A stretch of 64,000 nucleotides of DNA from Amycolatopsis decaplanina DSM 44594 (GCF_000342005.1 NZ_AOHO01000078.1:124001-188000), one strand, 5' to 3'. Positions 46,871-55,963 are shown, counted from the stretch's first letter. The notes: generated by a model from the sequence alone, not told the origin. Numbers and translations: made by a program.

Positions 46871-47756
46871 GGCCGTCCTCCCCGGAGTTCAGCGTGCGGA
46901 TTTCGCGGACGGGCAACCTGGCGCTCGATGTCAGGTCCATCGCCTCGGAATCGGACATCCCGCCGCCGGACCAGCTGATCTCCCAGTGGCCGGTCGCGGC
47001 GATGGCGAAGGCACCGGACGAAGCCTTCGTCAGGTAGACGTGCCCGCAGTCAGGTGACGCGAGGCCAGCTCTGTCTTCGGTGAACGGCGTGCCCGGTCCA
47101 GCGCAAGCTTTCGTCGCCCCATCGCCCATCGACCAGGTGATGCGAGCGAGTTTGGCGATAGCCGTCACGCTGACGGTTCCAGCGGTTGCAGTCCGGATGA
47201 CTGGGCCGGTGGTGGCCTCGCTTCGTGCGCTCCACATCCACACCGGAAAGCCGATCGTGGCTCCATACGGCGAATCGGCGGGCGGCGCCAGCCTGATGTC
47301 GGGCGCCGAGAGTCCCATCTGGTCGATCGCCTGCCGAGCGAGTTCGGCGGGCGAAACCTGCGGGACGACGGGAGCCTCGGCTCCATTGGACACGTAAGCC
47401 ACCCGAGCGTCGCCGGGATACCCACCGCCGGGCCCGCCGACGCCGCAGATCATCACGACCAGCCGCCCCTTCGACGCGTCCTTTCCCGCCCACATCGGGT
47501 CGCCGCTCGCCGGCTGGGGAATCGCCATCGGAACGCATTGCGGAGCAGGTCCGGCGCGCTTTCCCGGGCTGGCTGGTCCTGTCCCCGGCTGGCCTCCCTC
47601 GCGCCCCGGACGGCCGGGATCTGTCGCACCGACCCAGCAGGTGCCGCGCACCCCCGAGGATTGGCAACCACCTGGGCCTGGCGCCGGGCCGGCCCACGCC
47701 GCCGGGCTGACCATCGCGGTCACCAGCAGCGCCGAGCCGATCGTCTTCGTCAGCAT
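46863..47756 (-). CDS. Exported protein of the Tad locus, unknown function
   Basis: 297 residues from ATG 47756. A signal peptide (MLTKTIGSALLVTAMVSPAAWAGPA) is followed by a low-complexity Gly/Pro-rich region with Cys pairs, then a domain beginning SPAELARQAIDQMGLSAPDIRLAPPA, and Ig-like beta-rich sequence with WMWSARSEATTGPVIRTATAGTVSVTAIA. Similar exported proteins occur in actinobacterial Tad operons with no known function. Overlaps with the lipoprotein gene before it and the SAF gene after it place it firmly in the operon. Confidence 0.8.
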   Translation of the reverse strand: MLTKTIGSALLVTAMVSPAAWAGPAPGPGGCQSSGVRGTCWVGATDPGRPGREGGQPGTGPASPGKRAGPAPQCVPMAIPQPASGDPMWAGKDASKGRLVVMICGVGGPGGGYPGDARVAYVSNGAEAPVVPQVSPAELARQAIDQMGLSAPDIRLAPPADSPYGATIGFPVWMWSARSEATTGPVIRTATAGTVSVTAIAKLARITWSMGDGATKACAGPGTPFTEDRAGLASPDCGHVYLTKASSGAFAIAATGHWEISWSGGGMSDSEAMDLTSSARLPVREIRTLNSGEDGHE

Positions 47757-48322
47757 GGCTTGTCCAAGGCGGCGTCGACGACCTGGACCAGCCAGCGGTC
47801 GTTCAGGCTGGCGTACCGGACGATCTCGGCCCGGAACTCGTACCGTCGCGGCTGGTCCGGGTTGTCGAGAACCCGCCCCTGCTCGCCCGGTTTGTCGCTG
47901 ATCAGGTGGAGTCCAGTCCGGTCCAGGCAGTCGGTGATCTTGATCCGCGGGTCGCACTCGTCGAGCGACACCGCGGTCACCGCAGGGGCACGCCGATAGT
48001 CACCTTCCATATGCGATGGCACGGAGGCCAGGTTCTGGATTTCCGCGAGGTGACGCGTCAGCTCCGGGTCGACGAGGTACTCGCCCAGCGCTGAGCGCCA
48101 GTCCTTCGACTGCGGTGCCTTCTCCGCAGCGGTGCTGACGCGCCAGTAGCCTTCGTAAGCCTCGAGCGCTTTCTGCTTCGCCACGTCCTCAGCTGTCGGG
48201 ACGTGACTTGATGTCGGGGATGCCGGAAGTGCGGCCGGCGTGGCCGAGGGCGTGTTTCCAGTTTCGCTGCACGCGGCCGTGGTGGCCGCGAAGAGCAAGA
48301 CGATCACGAACTTGGACTTCAT
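47750..48322 (-). CDS. Tad-locus lipoprotein
   Basis: 190 residues. The N-terminus MKSKFVIVLLFAATTAACS contains a lipobox (TAAC), so it is a lipoprotein on the outer face of the membrane. After a Pro/Ser/Thr linker comes a compact domain (EAYEGYWRVSTAAEKAPQSKDWRSALGEYLVDPELTRHL ... DDCLDRTGLHLI-like) with two Cys. The ATG at 48322 has GGGGAG eight bases upstream. It overlaps the next gene by a few bases. The role in pilus assembly is inferred only from the operon. Confidence 0.82.
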   Translation of the reverse strand: MKSKFVIVLLFAATTAACSETGNTPSATPAALPASPTSSHVPTAEDVAKQKALEAYEGYWRVSTAAEKAPQSKDWRSALGEYLVDPELTRHLAEIQNLASVPSHMEGDYRRAPAVTAVSLDECDPRIKITDCLDRTGLHLISDKPGEQGRVLDNPDQPRRYEFRAEIVRYASLNDRWLVQVVDAALDKPC

Positions 48323-48323
48323 T

Positions 48324-48983
48324 TCATGCTCCCCTGAGGCTGATGATCACGGACCCACTTGCCGCAGCCAGAGCCGGACCGATGTGCTCGGAATCGACGA
48401 TCACGTCGACCACGACAGTCCCGTCAGAGTCAGGTGTTCCGACTCCGGCGACCCTGGCGACGAACGCGTTTCTCGCCAACGAGAGCGAGTCACAGGGCAG
48501 TGCTTGCGGCAGAGGAGACACACAGACCCGCGCATGCGGCCAAAGAGGCTGGCTTGGTCGGTGGCCGGCTTCGACCCGCAGGCCGACCACCTGAAATCCG
48601 GTTCCCGGCACGCCCTCCGGTATGAGGCTGGCCGCAGCGAGGAGCGTCCCCTTTTGAAGGCCGACGGCAGGCGCGCGACCGATGACAGCGGCTCGGTCGG
48701 CCGCTCTGATGAAGCGGACGTCGTGGTCAGGGACCAGGTCGACAGCGGCCAAGTCTGCTTCGGTGAACGGCTGAGTTGCGCCGACATCCCTGGCCAGTAC
48801 AAGCGCGGGCACCGTCTTGTCCCTGAGGACCGCGACGAGATGGACGATGACCAGAGCGAATACCAGAGCGACGACCACCGTGGCGAGGTTGAGCCAACGC
48901 GATGTGCTCTTCGCCGGCGGCTCCAGGTCGGACACACGTCGTCGAGCCTTCCTCAAGCGCTCGGTGAAATCGGTGACGGTCAT
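48324..48983 (-). CDS. SAF-domain membrane protein
   Basis: 219 residues from ATG 48983. A basic cytoplasmic N-terminus (MTVTDFTERLRKARRRVSD) leads to one membrane helix (LNLATVVVALVFALVIVHLVAVL) and a SAF domain (VPALVLARDVGATQPFTEADLAAVDLVP, then AVIGRAPAVGLQKGTLLAAASLIPEGVPG). It is a second SAF protein near the start of the operon, related in plan to the frameshifted CpaB-like gene. The start overlaps the preceding small gene by ATGA. Probable role: an extracytoplasmic channel or scaffold part of the pilus machine. Confidence 0.82.
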   Translation of the reverse strand: MTVTDFTERLRKARRRVSDLEPPAKSTSRWLNLATVVVALVFALVIVHLVAVLRDKTVPALVLARDVGATQPFTEADLAAVDLVPDHDVRFIRAADRAAVIGRAPAVGLQKGTLLAAASLIPEGVPGTGFQVVGLRVEAGHRPSQPLWPHARVCVSPLPQALPCDSLSLARNAFVARVAGVGTPDSDGTVVVDVIVDSEHIGPALAAASGSVIISLRGA

Positions 48984-49147
48984 CCTCCGACCTCGGCATC
49001 CAGATCGGCGGGATCCACCTGCTCGATGACGCGCCGCCAGATCCGGCACTCGTCACACCAGATGAACCGGCTCAACAGTTCTTCATCGTCTTCGCCCGCG
49101 GGGAGCTTCGCTCGATCACCACAGTCGAGAACGTATTCGGCTGGCAT
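48980..49147 (-). CDS. Small Cys-containing protein at the head of the Tad operon
   Basis: 55 residues from ATG 49147, which is preceded by GGAGGGAGG four bases away. The sequence has VLDCGDRAKLPAGEDDEELLSRFIWCDECRIWRRVIEQ, with three Cys (one C-x-x-C in WCDEC) and an acidic middle. It could bind zinc or act as a small regulator. Longer readings upstream pass through an inverted repeat and look non-coding. It overlaps the SAF gene by four bases and is the first gene of the Tad operon. Confidence 0.65.
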   Translation of the reverse strand: MPAEYVLDCGDRAKLPAGEDDEELLSRFIWCDECRIWRRVIEQVDPADLDAEVGG

Positions 49148-49177
49148 CCGGCCTCCCTCCGTGAACCTGTTTGAAGG

Positions 49178-49249
49178 CGAAGGCCGGCTGGAGCTGCCCG
49201 AGGCGCTTGCGAGTTCCTCGAACGGGGGAGGTTGTCCAGCCGGCCTTCG
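49178..49249 (+). terminator. Inverted repeat with trailing T-rich tract
   Basis: CGAAGGCCGGCTGGA at 49178-49192 pairs perfectly with TCCAGCCGGCCTTCG at 49235-49249, followed on the plus strand by TTTCTTTCT. A CGAGG/CCTCG pair lies within the 42-base loop. It sits just upstream of the first Tad gene. The T tract suits a terminator for plus-strand transcripts; it could also be an attenuator or operator. Confidence 0.5.
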
Positions 49250-49437
49250 TTTCTTTCTCCTGCGTCGCCAGGCAGTCCGTTCCTGGCAAATCAGGAATAC
49301 CGCTTTCCGGCCTGGTGAGGGCAAGGTCAACATCGGGTGAGCCTTGGCTCATCAGGGCTTTTGTTCACTCGTCCGGGTGTAGGGATGAGTAGAATTGCTC
49401 GCGCGCAAGCCGTCGCGAATCGTGTTAGCTGGTCGGT

Positions 49438-49821
49438 ATGGAGGGGTGGGAAATTCCGTACCGGCACAGCGTCCAGACCGCCTTGGATCTCTTGAGGGGC
49501 AGGTGGACCGTCGCCGTCTTGGCCGGGCTTGCTCGCGGCGAGACGCCTTTCAAGGAATTGCTGGCCTCGATCAACGACGTCGAGAAGCGCACCGACCGAG
49601 ACCGCTTGCTCTCGAACCGAGTGCTGAGCGACACCCTGCAGCGTGCTCGCGAGGACGGGCTCATCGAGCGGCACGCCGAATCGGGCAACTTCGCGACGGT
49701 TTCGTACGTGCTCACTCCGACGGGACGTTCGTTGCTCCGCGCCATCCGGCCGCTGGCCGAGTGGGCTCAGGGTTACCAAGCGGAACGCCACGCCGACGAA
49801 GCCGACCGCCGAGGCGTTTAA
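49438..49821 (+). CDS. HxlR-family transcriptional regulator
   Basis: 127 residues, the usual size for HxlR proteins. It has the winged-helix motif ALDLLRGRWTVAVLAGLARGETPFKELLASIN, then LSNRVLSDTLQRAREDGLIERHAESGNFATVSYVLTPTGRSLLRAIRPLAEWA. It contains no Cys, so it is not a redox-sensing member of the HypR type. There is no ribosome site before the ATG, and TTAGCT seven bases upstream could be a -10 element of a leaderless promoter. It converges with the MFS-GGDEF gene, with stop codons overlapping. Its target is probably a neighbouring gene but is not shown. Confidence 0.88.
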   Translation: MEGWEIPYRHSVQTALDLLRGRWTVAVLAGLARGETPFKELLASINDVEKRTDRDRLLSNRVLSDTLQRAREDGLIERHAESGNFATVSYVLTPTGRSLLRAIRPLAEWAQGYQAERHADEADRRGV

Positions 49822-52489
49822 TCCGCCCTGGCGGATGCCGTACGGCGAGGGGCCGGGATCAATGAACGAACCCTGTCCCGCCCAGCGTCCTTCGCCGCGA
49901 ACAGGACGTTGTCCGCCGCCACGAGCACATCGTTGAGGGTTTCGCCCGCTTCCGGATAGGAAGCTACACCAATTGAGACACTAAGGCGCAAATCGCCCAA
50001 TTCTCTATCGAACCTCATCCCTCGAACCGCCTCGCAGACACGGTCCGCGATACCAGCCGAGGCCGCCGTATCAGCGCTCGGCAGCAGAACGACGAACTCT
50101 TCTCCTCCGAATCGCGCGGCGATGTCGTACGACCGAACGTTTTCGACGATCGCCTGTGCGATCTCGCGCAGGACCCTGTCACCGGCAATGTGTCCGTAGG
50201 TGTCGTTTACGGACTTGAACTTGTCAACATCGATCATCAGCACGCCGATCGGCGCATGGTGATGCCGAGCTTTGGCCACCTCGTTCTCCGCGAGAGTCTT
50301 CCACGTCTCGGCGTTGAGCAAGCCGGTCTTCCTGTCCGTGGTCGCCGCGGCTTCGAGCTGCCGAACGAGAACGCTGCGCGTCAGCACATACTGCGGCAGC
50401 ATGACGAAGACCAGCGCGAGCGGATGCCAGACCATCAACAACGTGACCAGGACGCCGACGCACAACGTCGCGAACTCGAGGCTGTTCTCGCTCCAGCTGC
50501 CGACCAGTGCCCCGATTGACCGCTTGCCAGGCGACAACGCGATCACCCCGGCGACCAATGCCGAGTTCACCAGCCAATAGCAGACGACCACTACGGCCAG
50601 ACCCAACAGTGCGCCGTCGTCGATGCGTTCGAGGGCTTGGACAGGGGGGAGCCAGCGGGCCACCGCGATGGCCGAACAACAGGAGACGACCACCGAGCTC
50701 GCGCTGAACACCACCCGGTAAAGGCACATGCCGGACACTCGACGCCAGCTGCGCCACCACATGTGTCCGTAGAGGATGACCGCGATCACTGCCGCTAAAG
50801 CCGGCGTGACCAGCAAGGCCGCTGCGAGGGTCCATACCGAGCTCATGTTGACGTGCGGTGTATCGGAGAACCGGCGCCGCATCTGCTCGACAGCCCGGGT
50901 CACTTCCGCCGCGAGGAGTCCGAGCACCACCAGGACACCGAACCGGAAGAGATCGGATCGGCTCACCGGCGTGAACCCGTCCAGCAGAAGCGTGAAGACG
51001 ACCGCGGCGATCTCGACCGCAAGAACGAAGGCGATCACCCGTCCCTGCAGCGACCAGAGCTTCCACCGTGTGACATTCCAAATACGTTCTGTATCACCGG
51101 AGGCCTCGCTGGTCACATCGGAGGCTCTGACCTGCATACTTGAGTCGCTTGCGTCCCCAGGCGGTCCTCCGGCGGACGCCGTCGTCGGGGTGTTCTCAGC
51201 GGGCGGGCCGTCCAGGCAGTCCGTTCGCTGGGAGGAGGGTTCATCGATGACCAACAAGGACTGGTGATCTCGCGCGTCCTCATTCGCTGAACCACGCTCG
51301 CTCCCGGCTCGCCGCCGGGAGCGGGTCAGGGCCCACAGCACGCTGATCCCCGCCGCCACGCCGACCGCGACGGCGCCCGCGGCGGCAACCGCTCTGAATG
51401 GCCCGAACTGCTGGGCGGCCAGCCCGCCGCCCAGGATCGCGATGCCCTGCGAACACTGCAGGCACGTTGACATCCGACCCATCACTCCCCCGCGCCGGGC
51501 ATCCGGCACCAGGTCGACGACGACGGTCTGCACCTGGATGAGAAAGGCGGTCGAGACGGCACCGGATGCCGCCCAAAGGACGATCGAAGTGACCACTCCC
51601 GGTTCGAAGACGCAGGCGGCGAGAGGCAAGCCGGCCACCACCGCGAACAGCAACGCGGTCAGCGGCGTAGCGGGCAAGCGGAACCGCGTTGTGAGCCAGG
51701 CCCCGATGGCGCTCCCCAGCGGGTCGGCAGCGAGCAGCAAACCGATGCCGAAGGCGGAGATCCCCAGCGCGTGTCCATACGGCACCGCCAAGCCCTCGGG
51801 CACGACGTAGACGCCCACCAGCAGGACCAGGGCGTAAAGCAGGAACCACGTTCGGGCAGGCGCTTGCGCTGGCTCCTCTTTCTCGGTGTCGATTCGGCTG
51901 ACCGACCTCGACGACACGCCCTTGAGGATGATCACGGCGCTCAGCACGAAGGTGCCCGCGTTCACCAGCATTCCAAGATGCGGCTCGATCAACATCAGCA
52001 CAAGCCCGCCGGATCCGAAAGCCACCACCTGAGCGACCTGACCGGTGAATTGCCGCAGTGCGAGCCCGGCCGGGAAATCCTCTCGGCCGAGAACCTGCGG
52101 CAGCAACGCTGACTGCGCCGCTTTGAATGGTCCCGCCGCCGCGCTGAGCACCGCGACGCACGCCCACAGCACAGGCAGCGGAAGCCCTGGCAGCGCCATC
52201 GCCGCAGCGAGGACCGCGCGAATGACGTCGGTGACGACCAGGATCGCTCGCCGCGGAAAGCGGTCGGCGAGACCGGACAACAGGAAGCCGCCGAGCACGG
52301 ATGGAATGAAGGTCAAGGCGTACGTCAACGCGGTCAACGCCGCCGACGAGGTCTCCTTGAACACCAGCAACGACAACGCGACCCGGGCGATCTGGTCGCC
52401 GCCGATCGACAGCACCCGGCGACCCAAAGCGCCCGGAATTCCGGGTTCCGCAACGGCACGGCAAAGCCGGCACGGCGGCGCTCCGCCAT
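49818..52489 (-). CDS. MFS transporter read continuously into a membrane GGDEF diguanylate cyclase (frameshift near N-terminus)
   Basis: The first half is a 12-helix major facilitator of the drug-efflux type (LADRFPRR loop; GGVMGRMSTCLQC). After a Pro/Ala/Asp-rich linker near 51130-51300 come about five to six more helices and a GGDEF domain with MIDVDKFKSVNDTYGHIAGD, an RSYD inhibitory site and GGEEF (50094-50108), so an active, feedback-inhibited c-di-GMP synthase is expected. The natural start is ATG 52489 (GGGGGA upstream; MAERRRAGFAVPLRNPEFRALWVAG), but the frame shifts at CCC 52415-52417; one extra G would give VAGVLSIGGDQ. Codon bias weakens across the linker, so these may be two genes with a start near 51138. 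Confidence 0.75.
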
Positions 52490-52542
52490 ATCCGTTCCCC
52501 CTACACGCACTCCCAGGCGACAACTCAGCATGCGGTCGCGCG

Positions 52543-52732
52543 GTCACGCTCCCGCCGGACTGACCATGCCGGGTCGTTCGTCCCTCTCCCGAAACTCACG
52601 GTATGCCCGGAGTGTCGTCACGTGACCACGATCAGCGACTTTTCGCCCGTTTGTAGTACGTGACTACCCAAGGTGATCAACTTGTGAGTTGCCTGGTCAG
52701 AGCCGCTTTCGCGCGACGATGACGCCGCCGCG
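52543..52732. repeat. Dispersed repeat, copy B (partner at 21551-21741)
   Basis: This stretch covers the gap between the methyltransferase 3' end and the MFS start, and includes the last codons of the methyltransferase. It matches 21551-21741 in the same orientation with long identical blocks. Its location just upstream of the MFS gene suggests it carries that gene's promoter. The same element would then sit upstream of PKS1. Confidence 0.85.
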
Positions 52733-53515
52733 GCAGGAGATCGTGAACTCGCCGTGCCGGTCGATGTGCTGGACGAGCAGCTCATGTGCACGATCGATCG
52801 TCGCGTCGAACGGGACGCCGCCTTCGTCAGCCCAAGCCCGGTACGAACGGAGGTGCGCGAGCACGGGTTCGGGCTCGCGGACGGTGATCACGCCGGGAAG
52901 GTCGACCGTGGTGACCTGTTCGAAGTACGGCTCGAGCAGGCGATGCGCGTCTTCGAGCGCGAACCGTTCGCTGAGCGCCACCCGCCTCGGCCCGTTGTCG
53001 ATGCCGAGGACGTCGCCGGCGGCCGCTGACCAGAGGTCGTCCAGCTCAACCTTGTCGCTGTGCGCGTTCGTCGAGACGAACACGAGGCCGCCGGGAACGA
53101 GCGTCCGGCGGATCTCTTCGAGCGCCGCAGGCAGGTCGGCGACGTGGTACAGCATGTGCAGCGCCAGGACGACGTCGAACCGTCCAGACGCGAAGGGCAG
53201 CGCCGCCGCGTCAGCCGCCACGGTCGGCGGTGGCAAGGGCGCCAGGATCCCCGGCGAGATGTCAGCTCCGATGACGAGCGCCTGCGGACGCTCACGCCGG
53301 ATGCGGTCGAGGAACTTCCCGTTCCCGCAGCCCAGGTCGAGCACGCTCGCGGCCGAAGCCGGCAGATGTTCGAGGACGATGCCAGGCAGGTCGTAGCGCG
53401 GCTGCTGCCAGCCGTACAGCGACTGCCGTGCGGCGAGGTCGGCTTCGTCCTTGTACGCACTTCCGGCGAGCTTGGCACGGCTCGTCGTGTCCACGCCCTC
53501 AGGTCGCGACGTCAC
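52697..53515 (-). CDS. Class I SAM-dependent methyltransferase
   Basis: 272 residues. SAM-binding motif VLDLGCGNGKFLDRI (about residues 57-71), an acidic strand (VIGADISPG), AAALPFASGRFDVVLALHMLYHVADLPAALEEIRRTLVPGG, the typical small-molecule methyltransferase (Methyltransf_11) pattern. Substrate is unknown. The GTG at 53515 overlaps the stop of the XRE/TPR regulator as GTGA, so the two are co-translated. This pairing of an XRE-TPR regulator with a methyltransferase suggests a common physiological role, not yet identified. Confidence 0.9.
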   Translation of the reverse strand: MTSRPEGVDTTSRAKLAGSAYKDEADLAARQSLYGWQQPRYDLPGIVLEHLPASAASVLDLGCGNGKFLDRIRRERPQALVIGADISPGILAPLPPPTVAADAAALPFASGRFDVVLALHMLYHVADLPAALEEIRRTLVPGGLVFVSTNAHSDKVELDDLWSAAAGDVLGIDNGPRRVALSERFALEDAHRLLEPYFEQVTTVDLPGVITVREPEPVLAHLRSYRAWADEGGVPFDATIDRAHELLVQHIDRHGEFTISCRGGVIVARKRL

Positions 53516-54861
53516 TTCGCGACCACCGTCGATCCCGGCGGAAGCGCGGGTGGCGGCGCGCAGAACTCCCGGATCTCGTTGCGCAACCCCTTGGCGCTGG
53601 CCGTTGTGAGGTACTTCGTGGAGCTCAATCGATCTCCGATGTCGCGGGCCCTCTTGACGATGCTGGCCGTTCGGCGCACCTGAGGCGCGGCGAGAACGGG
53701 AACCAGGAACGACTGCGTGGCGTCTAGATCGCCCAGGACCATATGTGCGCCAGCCAAGTCGAGGCGGGCAGCGAAGATGTCTCCCGCGGAACGATCGGCG
53801 GGGGCCGCCGCCTGGTAGACGTCGAGCGCGAACTGCGACTTTCCGATGGCCTGTTTTGCCAGTGCCGGACTGCTCTTCAAGGTCAGCAGCGTGGTTCCGG
53901 CGTACACCGACTGCTTCGCCGCGGGAAAGGTGAAGACGCCGGAGTACTCGTCCATGGTCGCGTCGGCGCGCGCGGTCTCCGCGACATCGAGTGCGGTCAG
54001 CGTTCCTTGTTCGTCACCGCGTGCCGCGCATGCCCGCGCTTCGAGACTCGCCAAGCGCGCTCCAGTCGTTCCACGCGGCCGAAACAACGCACCTTCCCGT
54101 GCCCGTTCGACAGCGTCCTCGAGCCGGTCATCCCAGTAGGCGATCAGGCTCTGGAGCGCCTTGATCCAGCCGAGCATGTCCTGATGTCCGGCGAGTTTGG
54201 CGTACAGCCACGCGGTCTGCGCGTGGATGTCGGCGGCACGGTAGTCACCGAGGTCCAGCGACACGTGCGCCTGCAAGCCGCCGAGCCTGCTCGCGTGCAG
54301 ATAGAGGTCACGAAGCTGGTTCGGGATCCGGTTGCTGTCGAGCATCCGAAAGACCTCTTGACGTAATTCCCGAATTTCGCCGAAGACGTCGACCAGCGGC
54401 CGGGAGATGTAAGCCGCGGCGATCCTGCGGATCTCGGAGTCGAACTGTTCGACGGCCTCGTTCGTCGTTCCCGAAGACGCGATCATGCGCGCAGTCCGCG
54501 CGGCATCGCGCGCATCCTCGGCGACTGCCTGCCGGCTGAGGTCGGCATCTTCAACCCCTTCTGGTGAACTGGTCAGGACCGTAACTCGCCCCAAGCGACG
54601 ACGAACCTGTTGCTCCTTCTTGGCTTCGCGCCAAAGCGCGCACAGCCGCCCTGCGGCGCCAAGGGCCTGATCGAGTGACTCGACGAGATTCTGCGACGGA
54701 AGATTCCCGCCGACCCGTTCGGCCATGGAAACGTAGTTCCGGGTGTATCCCACCCGCTCACCCAGGCCGGACTGACTCAGGTCGGCCGCACCCCGGAGCC
54801 GCTTGATCTCCCCAGCGAGACGGGCTTGCGCCGTCTCGGCGGTGACACTCTCGTCGGCCAT
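53512..54861 (-). CDS. XRE helix-turn-helix regulator with TPR-like region
   Basis: 449 residues. An N-terminal XRE domain (EIKRLRGAADLSQSGLGERVGYTRNYVSMAERVGGNLPSQNLVESLDQALG, about residues 18-68) precedes a long helical region with repeated AAAYISRPLVDVFGEIRELRQEV, LHASRLGGLQAHVSLDLGDYRAADIHAQTAWLYAKLAG and TALDVAETARA segments that look like TPR repeats. Actinomycete regulators of this type often control differentiation or metabolite clusters and are thought to bind a small ligand or partner through the repeats. The ATG at 54861 has GGAG five bases upstream. It heads a two-gene operon with the methyltransferase. Confidence 0.87.
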   Translation of the reverse strand: MADESVTAETAQARLAGEIKRLRGAADLSQSGLGERVGYTRNYVSMAERVGGNLPSQNLVESLDQALGAAGRLCALWREAKKEQQVRRRLGRVTVLTSSPEGVEDADLSRQAVAEDARDAARTARMIASSGTTNEAVEQFDSEIRRIAAAYISRPLVDVFGEIRELRQEVFRMLDSNRIPNQLRDLYLHASRLGGLQAHVSLDLGDYRAADIHAQTAWLYAKLAGHQDMLGWIKALQSLIAYWDDRLEDAVERAREGALFRPRGTTGARLASLEARACAARGDEQGTLTALDVAETARADATMDEYSGVFTFPAAKQSVYAGTTLLTLKSSPALAKQAIGKSQFALDVYQAAAPADRSAGDIFAARLDLAGAHMVLGDLDATQSFLVPVLAAPQVRRTASIVKRARDIGDRLSSTKYLTTASAKGLRNEIREFCAPPPALPPGSTVVAK

Positions 54862-54993
54862 GTGGTCTCCGGCTCTGCCAGGGGGTAAATGAGGGTAAAT
54901 ACCAAACGTAGCGACGTTACCCCGTTACGTAACTATACCGGTCACGCCAGAGTGGTGGAAGTCCAAGAAACCACTCGCGTCCGGAGGTCAGCG

Positions 54994-55248
54994 ATGACGA
55001 CAACCGTCTGCAAGAACTCGATGCGCCGCCATTCGAAGCGTCGGATGCCGTTCTGGCCGACCAAATCGCGAGCCACCCCCTCGCAGGATCCTGAACCCGT
55101 CCAGTTGTATAGCTTGCTGACGCTGTATCTCGCCGTACACGCGCCTTTCCCCGACACCGACCCGCTCCACGGCCGATGCTCGTGCTGCGGACAGATCTGG
55201 CCGTGCGTTTCCGCCCGGCTGGCCTACCGGCTTCGCGAAGGCTTCTGA
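54994..55248 (+). CDS. Small protein with CxCC...WPC motif
   Basis: 84 residues from ATG 54994, which has GGAGG seven bases upstream. After a basic N-terminus the middle (PVQLYSLLTLYLAVHAPFPDTDPLHG) leads to RCSCCGQIWPCVSARLAYRLREGF. The Cys motif resembles CSICFSQQWPC in the gene at 55640. Four Cys in ten residues suggest metal or redox binding. It is divergent from the XRE/TPR regulator and the first of a small-gene run leading to the DUF5753 regulator. Function is unknown. Confidence 0.7.
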   Translation: MTTTVCKNSMRRHSKRRMPFWPTKSRATPSQDPEPVQLYSLLTLYLAVHAPFPDTDPLHGRCSCCGQIWPCVSARLAYRLREGF

Positions 55249-55272
55249 GCGAATGCCGTCCAGGAGGCCGCC

Positions 55273-55569
55273 ATGTCGATGTTCTGGTCTGTCAGCGCTG
55301 CCGCAGTCACCGTCTGCCTGATCTGGCTTTTCGTCAGCCATTTCAGAAGGCGCCGCCGAATCCACCTGTTCCGAGGGCAGCCGTACTGGGCGGCTTTGGC
55401 GATCGTCGCCAGGGTCAGACGGCAGCGAAAGGATGAGGAAATCGAATGGCCTTCGGCCGAGCCTGAGTTGCTGGACGACGAGCCGACCGAAGTCATCGTT
55501 CTCCCGCCCCAGCCACGGCCGTACCTGGAAGCCCTACTTCCGCTGTCACAGGAACCCAGGAGGCCGTAG
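55273..55569 (+). CDS. Small membrane protein
   Basis: 98 residues. One N-terminal membrane helix (SMFWSVSAAAVTVCLIWLFVSHF) is followed by a very basic stretch (RRRRRIHLFRGQ) and an acidic/Pro-rich tail (EIEWPSAEPELLDDEPTEVIVLPPQPRPYLEALL). Positive-inside charge places the tail in the cytoplasm. The ATG has GGAGG five bases upstream, 24 bases after the preceding small gene, so they are probably co-transcribed. No family was recognised. Confidence 0.72.
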   Translation: MSMFWSVSAAAVTVCLIWLFVSHFRRRRRIHLFRGQPYWAALAIVARVRRQRKDEEIEWPSAEPELLDDEPTEVIVLPPQPRPYLEALLPLSQEPRRP

Positions 55570-55639
55570 GGCGGTTTGCCGAGTAGCCCGAACGAGACTT
55601 ACCCATTCCCGTGACGACGCCGAGGCGGGTGGCCCGATC

Positions 55640-55963
55640 ATGGAAGAACCACCATCGATCCGGTCGTGGAACTGCGTGATCGTCGACAGCGACAGCCCGT
55701 TGGGCAAGGTCGCATCCGGGGTATGCGACCTGACCGCACATCTGCCCGACCCCGACGTCACGTTCCTCTGCTCAATCTGCTTCAGCCAGCAGTGGCCGTG
55801 CGAACGGTTTGACGTCGCGGCAAGGGAAGTGCTCGCCGCGCGGCTCTCGCTGGCGGCTCTCATCCCAGCCGAACTCCACCACCGACCCTGGCCACAAGTC
55901 CTCAGTGGCCGTGACCAAGCCCGACTTGAGAAAGTGATCCATCGTGTTCAAATCGGCACCTGA
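55640..55963 (+). CDS. Small protein with CxxC...WPC motif
   Basis: 107 residues from ATG 55640. The centre reads FLCSICFSQQWPCERFDVAAREVLAARLSLAALIP, with a C-x-x-C-x(6)-C pattern ending in WPC, followed by an Arg/Ala helix as in the protein at 54994. Another Cys occurs in GVCDLTAH. The stop lies inside the start of the DUF5753 regulator, a 20-base overlap, so the two are tightly linked. A role as a zinc-binding or regulatory partner of that XRE protein is an inference. Confidence 0.7.
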   Translation: MEEPPSIRSWNCVIVDSDSPLGKVASGVCDLTAHLPDPDVTFLCSICFSQQWPCERFDVAAREVLAARLSLAALIPAELHHRPWPQVLSGRDQARLEKVIHRVQIGT

